Shown here in pieces: positions 1-7,811 of a DNA stretch of 64,000 nucleotides. The notes beneath the pieces were generated by a model that saw only the letters and a program-made list of their open reading frames with translations, made no database searches and had not been told where the DNA came from. The DNA is from JAGNGI01 sp035448825 (GTDB lineage Bacteria > Fidelibacterota > UBA2242). The position numbers were made by a program, and so were the translations under genes. The stretch lies in assembly GCA_035448825.1 (NCBI GenBank), contig DAOTJS010000003.1, forward strand, positions 1-64,000, given 5' to 3'. Within the stretch, counting starts at the first letter, position 1. Each line of letters starts with the position of its first letter.

Positions 1-2
1 TC

Positions 3-2006
3 TTTTCTTTCGAGTTTGCCGCTCTCGATTATAGCTGCCCGCAAAAGAATCAATACGCTTATATAATGGAGGGTTTCGACCACGATTGGCGTCGCACCGA
101 TGCCAACCGCCGTTTCGCTACCTATACTAATTTACCACCCGGTAATTATACATTTCGAGTGAAAGCATCCAATAATCACGGCGTCTGGAATGAATCCGGC
201 ACGGCTATTCATCTTAAAATTACGCCGCCTTTCTGGCAAACCAACTGGATGTTGGTTATCTATATTAGTTTGATTCTCGGGGCAATTCTGTTAATTCGGA
301 TGGCTGTTCAGGTGCGTGAACGCAATCGGGCTCAGGCTGAAATGAAACGCTTAGAGGCCGAGAAGATTCACGAATTGGATCAACTTAAATTGCAATTTTT
401 TACGCACATATCGCACGAGTTCCGCACTCCGCTTACTCTCATTATCGGACCAGTTGAGAGGATGCTCAATCTCGGCAATAAATTGCCTCAAGAAAAACGA
501 GATATCTATTATCGGCTGGTGCTCCAAAATGCCCGCAGATTACTAAGACTAGTTAATCAGCTGATGGATGCCCGTAAACTCGATACCGGCAGTATGAAAC
601 TGGAATTGCAGCACAAAGAGTTTGTTTCTTTCGTCAAGGCTATTTTTTCGGTTTTTCATCTTCAGGCTGAACAGAAAAATATCCGCTATTTATTCAAAAC
701 TGAGCTGGAGGAACAATATTTTTATTTTGATCCAGATAAAATCGAAAAAGCTTTGTATAATGTAATTGCCAATGCTCTCAAGTTTACCAATCCTGGAGGA
801 ACGTTAGAGGTTTCCCTCTATCTAACGCCATCAAATATGGAAAGCTATCCAAAACAGGAAACAGCGGAGCGCTCGATCTGCGTTCAGGTGCGTGACACCG
901 GTATCGGCATTCCGCCAGATCAGATTGAACATATTTTCGATCCCTTTTATCAGGTGCGCCAGCCCGAGACCCGAAAACTACACGGCACCGGCATTGGCCT
1001 TTCGATTAGCAAAGATTTTATCGAGATGCATGGAGGTCGAATCCTCGTAGAAAGCACGCCGGGCAAGGGCAGTACCTTCACTTTGATTATCCCGATGAAA
1101 ACGATTGCCGAAGAGTCGAAAAATGTTGAGCAGGAAATTAGGACAAACCAAGTCTCAGATTTAAATGAATTGGTTGCGGGTGATAATTTAGCAGGGCCGG
1201 ATGATCTCGGCGAATCCGAATCCTTTACTAAAAATAGCAATAAGGCTAAACCCCTTATTTTAATAATTGAAGATGATAAAGATCTGCGACATTATTTGGC
1301 GATGGAACTCGAGAGCCATTATTCGGTAATTCAAGCCGCAGATGGCTTGACCGGCTATGAATTGGCGGTAGAGCGGATTCCGGATTTGATTATTTGCGAT
1401 GTTTTAATGCAGGTGATGGACGGCAATGAATTTTGCCATAGATGTAAAAATGACCAGCGTACTAGCCATATTCCCATAATCCTCCTTACGGCGCAAACCT
1501 CGGAAGAAAAGCGCAAAGAAGGCTTATTGGCCGGTGCGGATGACTATATCACCAAACCTTTCAACCCGGATCTGCTCCATATTCGAATCGAAAATTTACT
1601 GAACACTCGCCGGAAAATCCGGGAACGTTTTAGTCATCTGGTTTATATGAACCCGAAAGAGATTCAGATCAGCTCACCCGATGAACAATTTCTGCAAAGA
1701 ATTATTGAGGTCGTCGAGCAATATTTAGCGGATAGCGGGTTTTCCGTTGATGATCTTAGTTACCACGTCGGCCTGAGTCGCGCCCAGCTTTATCGTAAAA
1801 TGCAGGCTTTGATTAATCAAACGCCCAGTGAATTTATCCGAAATTACCGATTGCAGAGAGCTATGCAATTACTGGAAAAAGGACATTCGCCGTCTCAAGT
1901 TTGTTATCAAATCGGATTCAAGGACCCTTCCTATTTTACCAAATGCTTTCGCAAGCAATTTGGCCGGACACCTCAGCAAGTTCGTCCTGAATCTGAAATT
2001 TCTTAG
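3..2006 (+). CDS. Hybrid two-component sensor/AraC regulator (HTCS), 5'-truncated by window edge
   Basis: This is the C-terminal part of a one-protein sensor and transcription factor of the class that controls glycan-utilisation loci in Bacteroidota. The frame is open from base 3, before any start codon, and its first residues (FEFAALDY) already match a Y_Y_Y sensor domain, so the periplasmic propeller half lies outside the window. There follow a membrane helix (about nt 246-315), a HisKA domain with the phospho-acceptor His of SHEFRTPLT at nt 414-416, an ATPase domain with DTGIGI and GTGIGLSIS, a receiver with the phospho-acceptor Asp of ICDVLM at nt 1398-1400, and a C-terminal AraC helix-turn-helix. 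I infer that it senses a saccharide and activates the co-oriented secretion/uptake genes downstream. All key phosphotransfer residues are present. The internal ATG at nt 66 is not the true start. Confidence 0.93.
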   Translation, partial: FSFEFAALDYSCPQKNQYAYIMEGFDHDWRRTDANRRFATYTNLPPGNYTFRVKASNNHGVWNESGTAIHLKITPPFWQTNWMLVIYISLILGAILLIRMAVQVRERNRAQAEMKRLEAEKIHELDQLKLQFFTHISHEFRTPLTLIIGPVERMLNLGNKLPQEKRDIYYRLVLQNARRLLRLVNQLMDARKLDTGSMKLELQHKEFVSFVKAIFSVFHLQAEQKNIRYLFKTELEEQYFYFDPDKIEKALYNVIANALKFTNPGGTLEVSLYLTPSNMESYPKQETAERSICVQVRDTGIGIPPDQIEHIFDPFYQVRQPETRKLHGTGIGLSISKDFIEMHGGRILVESTPGKGSTFTLIIPMKTIAEESKNVEQEIRTNQVSDLNELVAGDNLAGPDDLGESESFTKNSNKAKPLILIIEDDKDLRHYLAMELESHYSVIQAADGLTGYELAVERIPDLIICDVLMQVMDGNEFCHRCKNDQRTSHIPIILLTAQTSEEKRKEGLLAGADDYITKPFNPDLLHIRIENLLNTRRKIRERFSHLVYMNPKEIQISSPDEQFLQRIIEVVEQYLADSGFSVDDLSYHVGLSRAQLYRKMQALINQTPSEFIRNYRLQRAMQLLEKGHSPSQVCYQIGFKDPSYFTKCFRKQFGRTPQQVRPESEIS

Positions 2007-2376
2007 TTCTTCTTTCTTTACTAAAAATCCATCTTTTTTTTCTGAAAATCGGTATGCAACCTAATTACCAGATTTTGAGATGATTTTTCTTTTTATACAC
2101 TTTACTTTCATTACAAATGAAGCAGAAATTAAATACACCAGACCCAGTTGAAAGTGCCGAAAATCGTAATCGTCGTAAGTGGATTCTGATTGAGGTCATT
2201 TGTATCGTATTCATCATCGTTTTTTTTGTGATATTGTATAAATACTCAATGTGAGGATGAGGTTTTTTCATGATAATTAAAAAAGACGAAAGGAGGTGCG
2301 AATTCCACATTAAAGCACTAAGAATATCGTATTTAACGGTTAATTGTATCAAAAAAACAAACAAAGGAGAGAAATT
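2007..2376. other. Intergenic leader before the duplicated secreted protein
   Basis: This gap holds the possible 45-residue membrane ORF and a leader. A near-perfect Shine-Dalgarno (AAAGGAGGTG, nt 2289-2298) is followed by no start codon at usable distance; the next ATG with its own AAAGGAGAG site is at 2377. The purpose of this orphan site is unknown. No tRNA, confident promoter or hairpin terminator was seen after the HTCS stop. Confidence 0.4.
2117..2254 (+). CDS. Possible small single-span membrane protein (45 aa)
   Basis: A short reading frame encodes a charged N-terminus (basic residues NRNRRK just before the helix) followed by about 20 hydrophobic residues and a short KYSM tail. That layout fits a small N-in/C-out membrane peptide. 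It lies between the HTCS regulator and the duplicated secreted protein on the same strand. No clear Shine-Dalgarno sequence precedes its ATG, and I recognise no family, so it could be chance coding. A 99-residue frame on the opposite strand overlaps it but looks less protein-like. Confidence 0.3.
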   Translation: MKQKLNTPDPVESAENRNRRKWILIEVICIVFIIVFFVILYKYSM

Positions 2377-4203
2377 ATGCGAATGAAAACGCTTGTTATT
2401 AGTGTCATTTTGATTATGGCGCTAAGCTCAATTGCAATGCCTCAGTCACTGGTTCGTGAATCTTTTACTTATCCAGCGACTACTCTGGCTGGTTTAGGTT
2501 CTGCTGGTAACGGATTTAGTGGTTCCTGGGTAAATGATGAGGCTAATGGCATTGAAGGTTTAGTGTCAATTAGTGGGACGAGATTTGCTTATGCTGATCT
2601 CAATTATGAGATTCCTCATGATAGCCTTCATCTTCAGGTAGTCAAGAGTAATGCTTGGGCTGATCATAATCGTTACAAGAGGCCCTTGGCTGAAGTATGG
2701 CCGAATGAAGCTGGCAAGAAATATTGGGTCAGTTACATGGTTGATATTAAAGAGCCTTTACCGGTTGGTAACACTTACTTTATGGTAAAATTGTATAAAG
2801 GTACTGGTGAGTTGGTAGCGATTGGTAAAGGTGGTGGTGGGCCAACTCCGCCGGTATTTACCTGTGGTAGTGGTTGGCCTGGAGAGACCGGTGATGATGT
2901 CTCCGCGACACCAATTGCGGCTGGACCGGTATGGGTAGTTGCCATGTTTAAAATGTCAGGCACTACCGATCCAGCCCGAACCTATATGTGGATTGATCCA
3001 GATCCCGCTGGAGCTGAACCTGATACCAATGATGCAATTGTGAAACGAAATACATCGATGTCTGACGGATTTGATCAAATAGCGTTGGAGTTTGGTGGCG
3101 ATGGAGCTGATGTCAGGTTAGTTTTTGATGAAATCACAGTTGCTTCTTCTTTTGCTGATTTGACCGCAGAAACACCGACCGGAACGGTTGCTCGTGAGTC
3201 TTTTATCTATCCAGCAACTTCCGTAGCTGGTTTAGGTTCTGCTGGTAACGGATTTAGTGGCCCCTGGGTAAATGATGAGGCTAATGGTATTGAAGGTTTA
3301 GTGTCAATTAGTGGGACGAGATTTGCTTATGCTGATCTCAATTATGAGATTCCTCATGATAGCCTTCATCTTCAGGTAGTCAAGAGTAATGCTTGGGCTG
3401 ATCATAATCGTTACAAGAGGCCCTTGGCTGAAGTATGGCCGAATGAAGCTGGCAAGAAATATTGGGTCAGTTACATGGTTGATATTAAAGAGCCTTTACC
3501 GGTTGGTAACACTTACTTTATGGTAAAATTGTATAAAGGTACTGGTGAGTTGGTAGCGATTGGTAAAGGTGGTGGTGGGCCAACTCCGCCGGTATTTACC
3601 TGTGGTAGTGGTTGGCCTGGAGAGACCGGTGATGATGTCTCCGCGACACCAATTGCGGCTGGACCGGTATGGGTAGTTGCCATGTTTAAAATGTCAGGCA
3701 CTACCGATCCAGCCCGAACCTATATGTGGATTGATCCAGATCCCGCTGGAGCTGAACCTGATACCAATGATGCAATTGTGAAACGAAATACATCGATGTC
3801 TGACGGATTTGATCAAATAGCGTTGGAGTTTGGTGGCGATGGAGCTGATGTCAGATTAGTTTTTGATGAAATCACAATTGCTTCCTCTTTTGATGACTTA
3901 ACGAAGACGGCAGGAATAAGTCGTAAAGAGACAATACTATTCGATTATTCTTTGTCTCAAAACTATCCGAATCCATTCAACCCGACGACCAGCATTACCT
4001 ATTCTCTCAAACAGACTGGCAATGTCCGCCTGTCAGTATTTGATATTTTAGGAAGAGAAGTTGCGGTGCTGGTTGATGATGTCCAGAATGCTGGACAACA
4101 TACAATCACATTCTCAGGTACTGACTTATCAACCGGAATTTACTTATATAGACTGCAGGTTGGCAGGGAAGTAATCACTAAAAAAATGGTTTTGGTAAAA
4201 TAG
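2377..4203 (+). CDS. Secreted protein with two nearly identical lectin-like domains and a type IX sorting tail
   Basis: The chosen ATG at 2377 follows AAAGGAGAG and gives a clean signal peptide (MRMKTLVISVILIMALSS), unlike the frame's upstream ATG at 2344. The mature protein has two copies of a domain of about 246 residues, each starting with RESF-YPAT and ending with LVFDEIT-ASSF. This style is common in secreted concanavalin-like/carbohydrate-binding modules of environmental bacteria; I do not know the exact family. The last 90 or so residues are a Por/type IX sorting domain (NYPNPFNPTTSI, then LGREVAVL, STGIYLYRL and a basic end), so export by the type IX system and surface attachment are expected. 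The two domains appear identical in DNA over about 566 bp, pointing to recent duplication or gene conversion. The position after an HTCS gene and before a TonB receptor suggests a glycan-related role. Confidence 0.85.
   Translation: MRMKTLVISVILIMALSSIAMPQSLVRESFTYPATTLAGLGSAGNGFSGSWVNDEANGIEGLVSISGTRFAYADLNYEIPHDSLHLQVVKSNAWADHNRYKRPLAEVWPNEAGKKYWVSYMVDIKEPLPVGNTYFMVKLYKGTGELVAIGKGGGGPTPPVFTCGSGWPGETGDDVSATPIAAGPVWVVAMFKMSGTTDPARTYMWIDPDPAGAEPDTNDAIVKRNTSMSDGFDQIALEFGGDGADVRLVFDEITVASSFADLTAETPTGTVARESFIYPATSVAGLGSAGNGFSGPWVNDEANGIEGLVSISGTRFAYADLNYEIPHDSLHLQVVKSNAWADHNRYKRPLAEVWPNEAGKKYWVSYMVDIKEPLPVGNTYFMVKLYKGTGELVAIGKGGGGPTPPVFTCGSGWPGETGDDVSATPIAAGPVWVVAMFKMSGTTDPARTYMWIDPDPAGAEPDTNDAIVKRNTSMSDGFDQIALEFGGDGADVRLVFDEITIASSFDDLTKTAGISRKETILFDYSLSQNYPNPFNPTTSITYSLKQTGNVRLSVFDILGREVAVLVDDVQNAGQHTITFSGTDLSTGIYLYRLQVGREVITKKMVLVK
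2551..3854 (+). repeat. Direct tandem repeat of 738 bp within the secreted protein gene
   Basis: The sequence repeats at an offset of 738 bp (246 codons). By eye the copies at 2551-3116 and 3289-3854 show no difference, while positions just outside (2550/3288 C to T, 3117/3855 G to A) differ. The length is a multiple of three, so the reading frame is kept. Confidence 0.85.
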
Positions 4204-4216
4204 CAATTTTTAGTTT

Positions 4217-4250
4217 GACGAATGGGAAATTCGTTTAGTTTTTTCATTTT
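4217..4250 (+). terminator. Probable intrinsic terminator
   Basis: A six-base stem (ACGAAT/ATTCGT, loop GGGAA) lies 14 bases after the stop of the secreted protein and is followed by a T-rich run (TTAGTTTTTTCATTTTTT). The stem is short and AT-rich, so it may be weak. Confidence 0.5.
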
Positions 4251-4271
4251 TTGATAACAAAGGGGTGACAG

Positions 4272-4303
4272 TAGGGGAAGGCGTTGAAAAACGCCTCCCC
4301 CTA
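4272..4303 (+). terminator. Strong hairpin, second terminator or stabiliser
   Basis: A 14-bp stem with one mismatch (TAGGGGAAGGCGTT against AACGCCTCCCCCTA) closes a GAAA tetraloop. No long T-run follows, so it may act as a backup terminator or 3' stabiliser of the upstream transcript. Confidence 0.6.
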
Positions 4304-4553
4304 TTCTGTGATAATTTATCGTGATGCGATTGTTTTTTCTCGGTTTGATTATGGTTATTTACTCGATTAAATTTCGAGTCAATTGACGTAATGAGTTTTA
4401 ATCGGGAATGATTAATCCGAGGCGGTATAAAATGTTAAGAGAATAACAGAGTTAATAAGGTTTTTTCAAAGATAAAATGTGTGCTTTCTATTCAAATTTC
4501 GTTAAACCTAAATATAGGTTTTCCCGTTTTCTCTCTGAAAGGAGGAGTTAAGA
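4304..4553 (+). promoter_or_regulatory. Regulatory region before the TonB receptor operon
   Basis: Together with 4204-4303 this makes a 350-base gap without a gene. It contains an inverted repeat ACTCGA-N7-TCGAGT (4361-4379) that could be an operator, and an AT-rich TATAAA box (4426-4431) preceded by GCGG. No matching -35 was found at standard spacing. The receptor's Shine-Dalgarno (AAAGGAGGAG) ends just before its ATG at 4554. Confidence 0.3.
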
Positions 4554-7500
4554 ATGAAAAAAAATATCAGGATAATAGTTCCGGCCTTTTTATTAACCGT
4601 CTGTCTGGTAAACTTGCTTTGGTCAGGAACGACTGGAAAGATTACCGGTATCGTTACTGAAAAAAAGACCGGTGAACCTATTCTTGGAGCCAACGTCATC
4701 GTGATGGGGACATCTCTCGGAGCCGCCACTGACCAAAACGGGCAATATACAATCTTGTATGTTCCACCGGGCATTTATAATGTTAATATTTCCGTAATAG
4801 GATACGCCAAAACGACCCTTAGTGATGTCGAGGTGCATATTGACCAGACAAATAGGCTGGATGTTAGATTGGAGGAAGAAGCGGTTGTCGGCGAAGCGGT
4901 GGTAGTTGTGGCTGAACGGAAAATTATCAAAAAAGATGTAGCTACCAGTAGTGTCGCCGTTTCAGCCAATGAAATTGAAATTTTACCAGTATCGAACGTG
5001 GACGATGTCATTAGTTTGCAGGCGGGTATCCGAGACAATATGGCTATTCGGGGTAGTGAGGCTGAGGATATTCTTTTTCTGGTAGATGGAATCACGGTGC
5101 GGGATCCGCGCAATAATGAACCGGTAACTAAAATCCCATTAAGCGCTGTGAAGGAGATTTCAGTCGAACGGGGAGGTTTTAATGCCGAGTACGGGCAGGT
5201 TCAGGCTGGACTGGTTAACGTTGTTACCAGAGAAGGTGGAAGAAGCAATTATAGTGGTAGTTTTCAGATAAAGTACTCTCCCCCACACGCGAAATATTTT
5301 CGAATTGATGGAATACCAGATGTCCACGATCCCGATTCCTACTGGATGCGTCCTTATCTGGATGACGCCGTCTGCTGGACGGGAACTACTCAGGGTGAAC
5401 CTTTTACTGATTTAAATGGTAATGGCAAATGGGATACAGGTGAAGATTTTGAAGATTTAAACGGTGATGGAAGTCGTACCTACTGGGATCAATATATGCG
5501 TGATCAGTATCCGTCATTTGTCGGATGGAACGAAATTTCCCGCCAACTACTGACTGATAATGATCCTACCAATGATTTAACACCTCTGGGAGCTCAACGG
5601 GTGTTTTTGTATGAAACCCGGAAAAAGCAAGTGAATGATATGCCTGACTATGATATTGATGCTGGATTCGGTGGTCCGGTGCCACTGGTTTCCGACAAGC
5701 TCGGTAATCTCCGCTTTTATACTTCGTATCGTCGTCACCGGGATGTCTTGCTCTGGGCACAGGCTAATCCCGATTATGTTGATTATGACTGGACTATGCA
5801 ACTGACTTCGGATATTTCGGAAACGATGAAATTGCGTATATCAAGTATCCTGGGAAGCGTTTCGACAATTGCTGAAAACTGGAATTATGCCTATTATCCT
5901 CACTGGCCAAATGAAATTGCCGGCGGCACCGGCGGTTTATTAATGTTTAATATGTTCAGTGACTGGGCTTATTCTAAAACTGATATCGGTCATCGTTCTT
6001 TCGCGATAAAATTAACTCATACCTTAAGCTCCAAAACTTTTTATGAAGTTTCTCTGGAAAATTTTCAACGCGACTATCATACTCGACCGATTGGATTGAG
6101 GGATACGACCAAAACCACCGAAGTAGTACCGGGATACTGGGTTGATGAATATCCTTTCGGTTACTGGCCTTTTGAAGTAGTTGGAATTACTCCCGAGATT
6201 AAAGACGGCATTCAGGCTTCACTAGCTCGTGATTATTCAAATGCCAGCGCCACCACTTTCAAAGCCGATCTTTCCAGTCAGGTGAATTTCCATAATTTGA
6301 TTAAGACCGGCGTAGAATTTGTTTATAATGATCTCGACCTCGATTATGGTTTTATTCAGATGCAAACTAAAGGTCAAGCCTATGCCAGTCGGGTTCAAAT
6401 GCAAAACTTTCCTATCCGAGCCGCTTATTATATCCAGGATAAATTGGAAACTGAGGGATTTACTATGAATGCCGGATTAAGGTTGGACTATAGCGACTCA
6501 CGAGTCGAGTGGTGGGATATTTTTTCCAACCCATTTAATCCTTATTTTATCTCATCCAAATATAAAGAAGACCTCGAGTTCATTATGGTCAAGTCCAAAC
6601 CGCAGTGGCAGTTGAGTCCGCGACTGGGCATTTCGCATCCGATCACCGAGAACTCCAAGTTGTTTTTCAACTATGGACATTTTAAGCAGATGCCACAGTA
6701 TGAAACCCTGTTTCGAGTACAACGCAGTTCAACCGGCAGTCTCGGTGCGATCGGTGATCCCAATCTGACCTTGGCTAAGACTATTTCCTATGAACTCGGT
6801 TATGACCACCTCCTTTTCAAATCGGTTCTCGTTCAACTAGCCGCCTTTTATAAAGATATTAGCGATCAGCAAAATGAAACCACCTATGAATCTATTAATA
6901 ACGACAAATATATTTTGATTACCAGTAACGGTTATGAGGATATTCGCGGTTTTGAACTTACGCTCCGTAAAAGTCAGGGGCGCTGGTTCACCGGTCTGAT
7001 AAATTACACCTATCAGGCTTCATCCCGTGGCTATTTTGGACGGCGCGAAATTTACCAGGATCCAGCTCATCAACAGCGCTATGACGAAGAGACCAGTAAT
7101 TTATATCAAGAACGACCGGTGCCAACTCCCTATGCTCGTGCCAACCTGAGTTTCTATACCCCGGATGATTTCGGGCCAATTGCTCTAAACCACCATATCC
7201 TGGGCGGATTTATGCTTAATCTTTTATTGACATGGGAAAAAGGCGGCTGGACTACCTATAATCCAAAAAATGCATCGGGCGTTATCAATAACGTTCAGTA
7301 TTTAGATTATTATGATGGAACTCTCCGGGCCGGCAAGACCATTACCAGTAAACGATTTAGGATGCAGTTTCTGGTTGATGTTAATAATCTTTTTAATCGG
7401 ATGTCATTATGGAATACCGGTGACCAGAAGTATCGTGAATCACTGCATCTGCCCAAGAGTGATGCCTATGGAAATATCCCGGGAAATGATAAACTGGGTG

Positions 7501-7787
7501 ATTACCGCAAACCGGGAGTTGAGTGGCAGCCGATGAAATACCAGGAAATCATTCAAGGGACAACTCCACCCACTCTTAATACTAATAACATTCCAATCTA
7601 TTACGAAGGTAGCACTGGGAAATATTGGGAAATAGTTGATAATCAATGGGTAGAAGTTTCCAAATCCAAGATTAACCAGATCAATGCCGATAAAGCCTAT
7701 ATTTTTAACCCCGGAGCCTCAACCTGGTGGTTTTTAAATCCGCGAACCGTAATTTTTGGTGTACGGCTTTCTTTTGATTTGGATTAA
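4554..7787 (+). CDS. TonB-dependent outer-membrane receptor with carboxypeptidase-regulatory domain
   Basis: This is an outer-membrane barrel for energised substrate uptake. The start follows a strong AAAGGAGGAG site. A signal peptide (to about residue 24) is followed by a carboxypeptidase-regulatory-like beta sandwich (about 27-110, GKITGIVTEKKTGEPILGAN), a plug domain (about 125-225, with GGFNAEYGQVQAGLVNVVT) and a long barrel to the C-terminus. Two dockerin-like calcium loops (DLNGNGKWDTGEDFEDLNGD, about residues 289-308) lie in an early extracellular loop, a feature I associate with receptors from Calditrichota/Ignavibacteria-type bacteria. No SusD partner is present. The next four genes are co-oriented and closely spaced with secreted or outer-membrane products, so they probably form one operon. 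The substrate is not readable; the convergent GH31 enzyme hints at an oligosaccharide. Confidence 0.92.
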   Translation: MKKNIRIIVPAFLLTVCLVNLLWSGTTGKITGIVTEKKTGEPILGANVIVMGTSLGAATDQNGQYTILYVPPGIYNVNISVIGYAKTTLSDVEVHIDQTNRLDVRLEEEAVVGEAVVVVAERKIIKKDVATSSVAVSANEIEILPVSNVDDVISLQAGIRDNMAIRGSEAEDILFLVDGITVRDPRNNEPVTKIPLSAVKEISVERGGFNAEYGQVQAGLVNVVTREGGRSNYSGSFQIKYSPPHAKYFRIDGIPDVHDPDSYWMRPYLDDAVCWTGTTQGEPFTDLNGNGKWDTGEDFEDLNGDGSRTYWDQYMRDQYPSFVGWNEISRQLLTDNDPTNDLTPLGAQRVFLYETRKKQVNDMPDYDIDAGFGGPVPLVSDKLGNLRFYTSYRRHRDVLLWAQANPDYVDYDWTMQLTSDISETMKLRISSILGSVSTIAENWNYAYYPHWPNEIAGGTGGLLMFNMFSDWAYSKTDIGHRSFAIKLTHTLSSKTFYEVSLENFQRDYHTRPIGLRDTTKTTEVVPGYWVDEYPFGYWPFEVVGITPEIKDGIQASLARDYSNASATTFKADLSSQVNFHNLIKTGVEFVYNDLDLDYGFIQMQTKGQAYASRVQMQNFPIRAAYYIQDKLETEGFTMNAGLRLDYSDSRVEWWDIFSNPFNPYFISSKYKEDLEFIMVKSKPQWQLSPRLGISHPITENSKLFFNYGHFKQMPQYETLFRVQRSSTGSLGAIGDPNLTLAKTISYELGYDHLLFKSVLVQLAAFYKDISDQQNETTYESINNDKYILITSNGYEDIRGFELTLRKSQGRWFTGLINYTYQASSRGYFGRREIYQDPAHQQRYDEETSNLYQERPVPTPYARANLSFYTPDDFGPIALNHHILGGFMLNLLLTWEKGGWTTYNPKNASGVINNVQYLDYYDGTLRAGKTITSKRFRMQFLVDVNNLFNRMSLWNTGDQKYRESLHLPKSDAYGNIPGNDKLGDYRKPGVEWQPMKYQEIIQGTTPPTLNTNNIPIYYEGSTGKYWEIVDNQWVEVSKSKINQINADKAYIFNPGASTWWFLNPRTVIFGVRLSFDLD

Positions 7788-7811
7788 TTATAAAAGAAAT
7801 GAGGAATACCA

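Noticed and set aside
2065..2364. 99-residue reading frame on the - strand
   Set aside because: It overlaps the leader of the secreted protein and the small + strand ORF, has no ribosome site and reads like non-coding AT-rich DNA.
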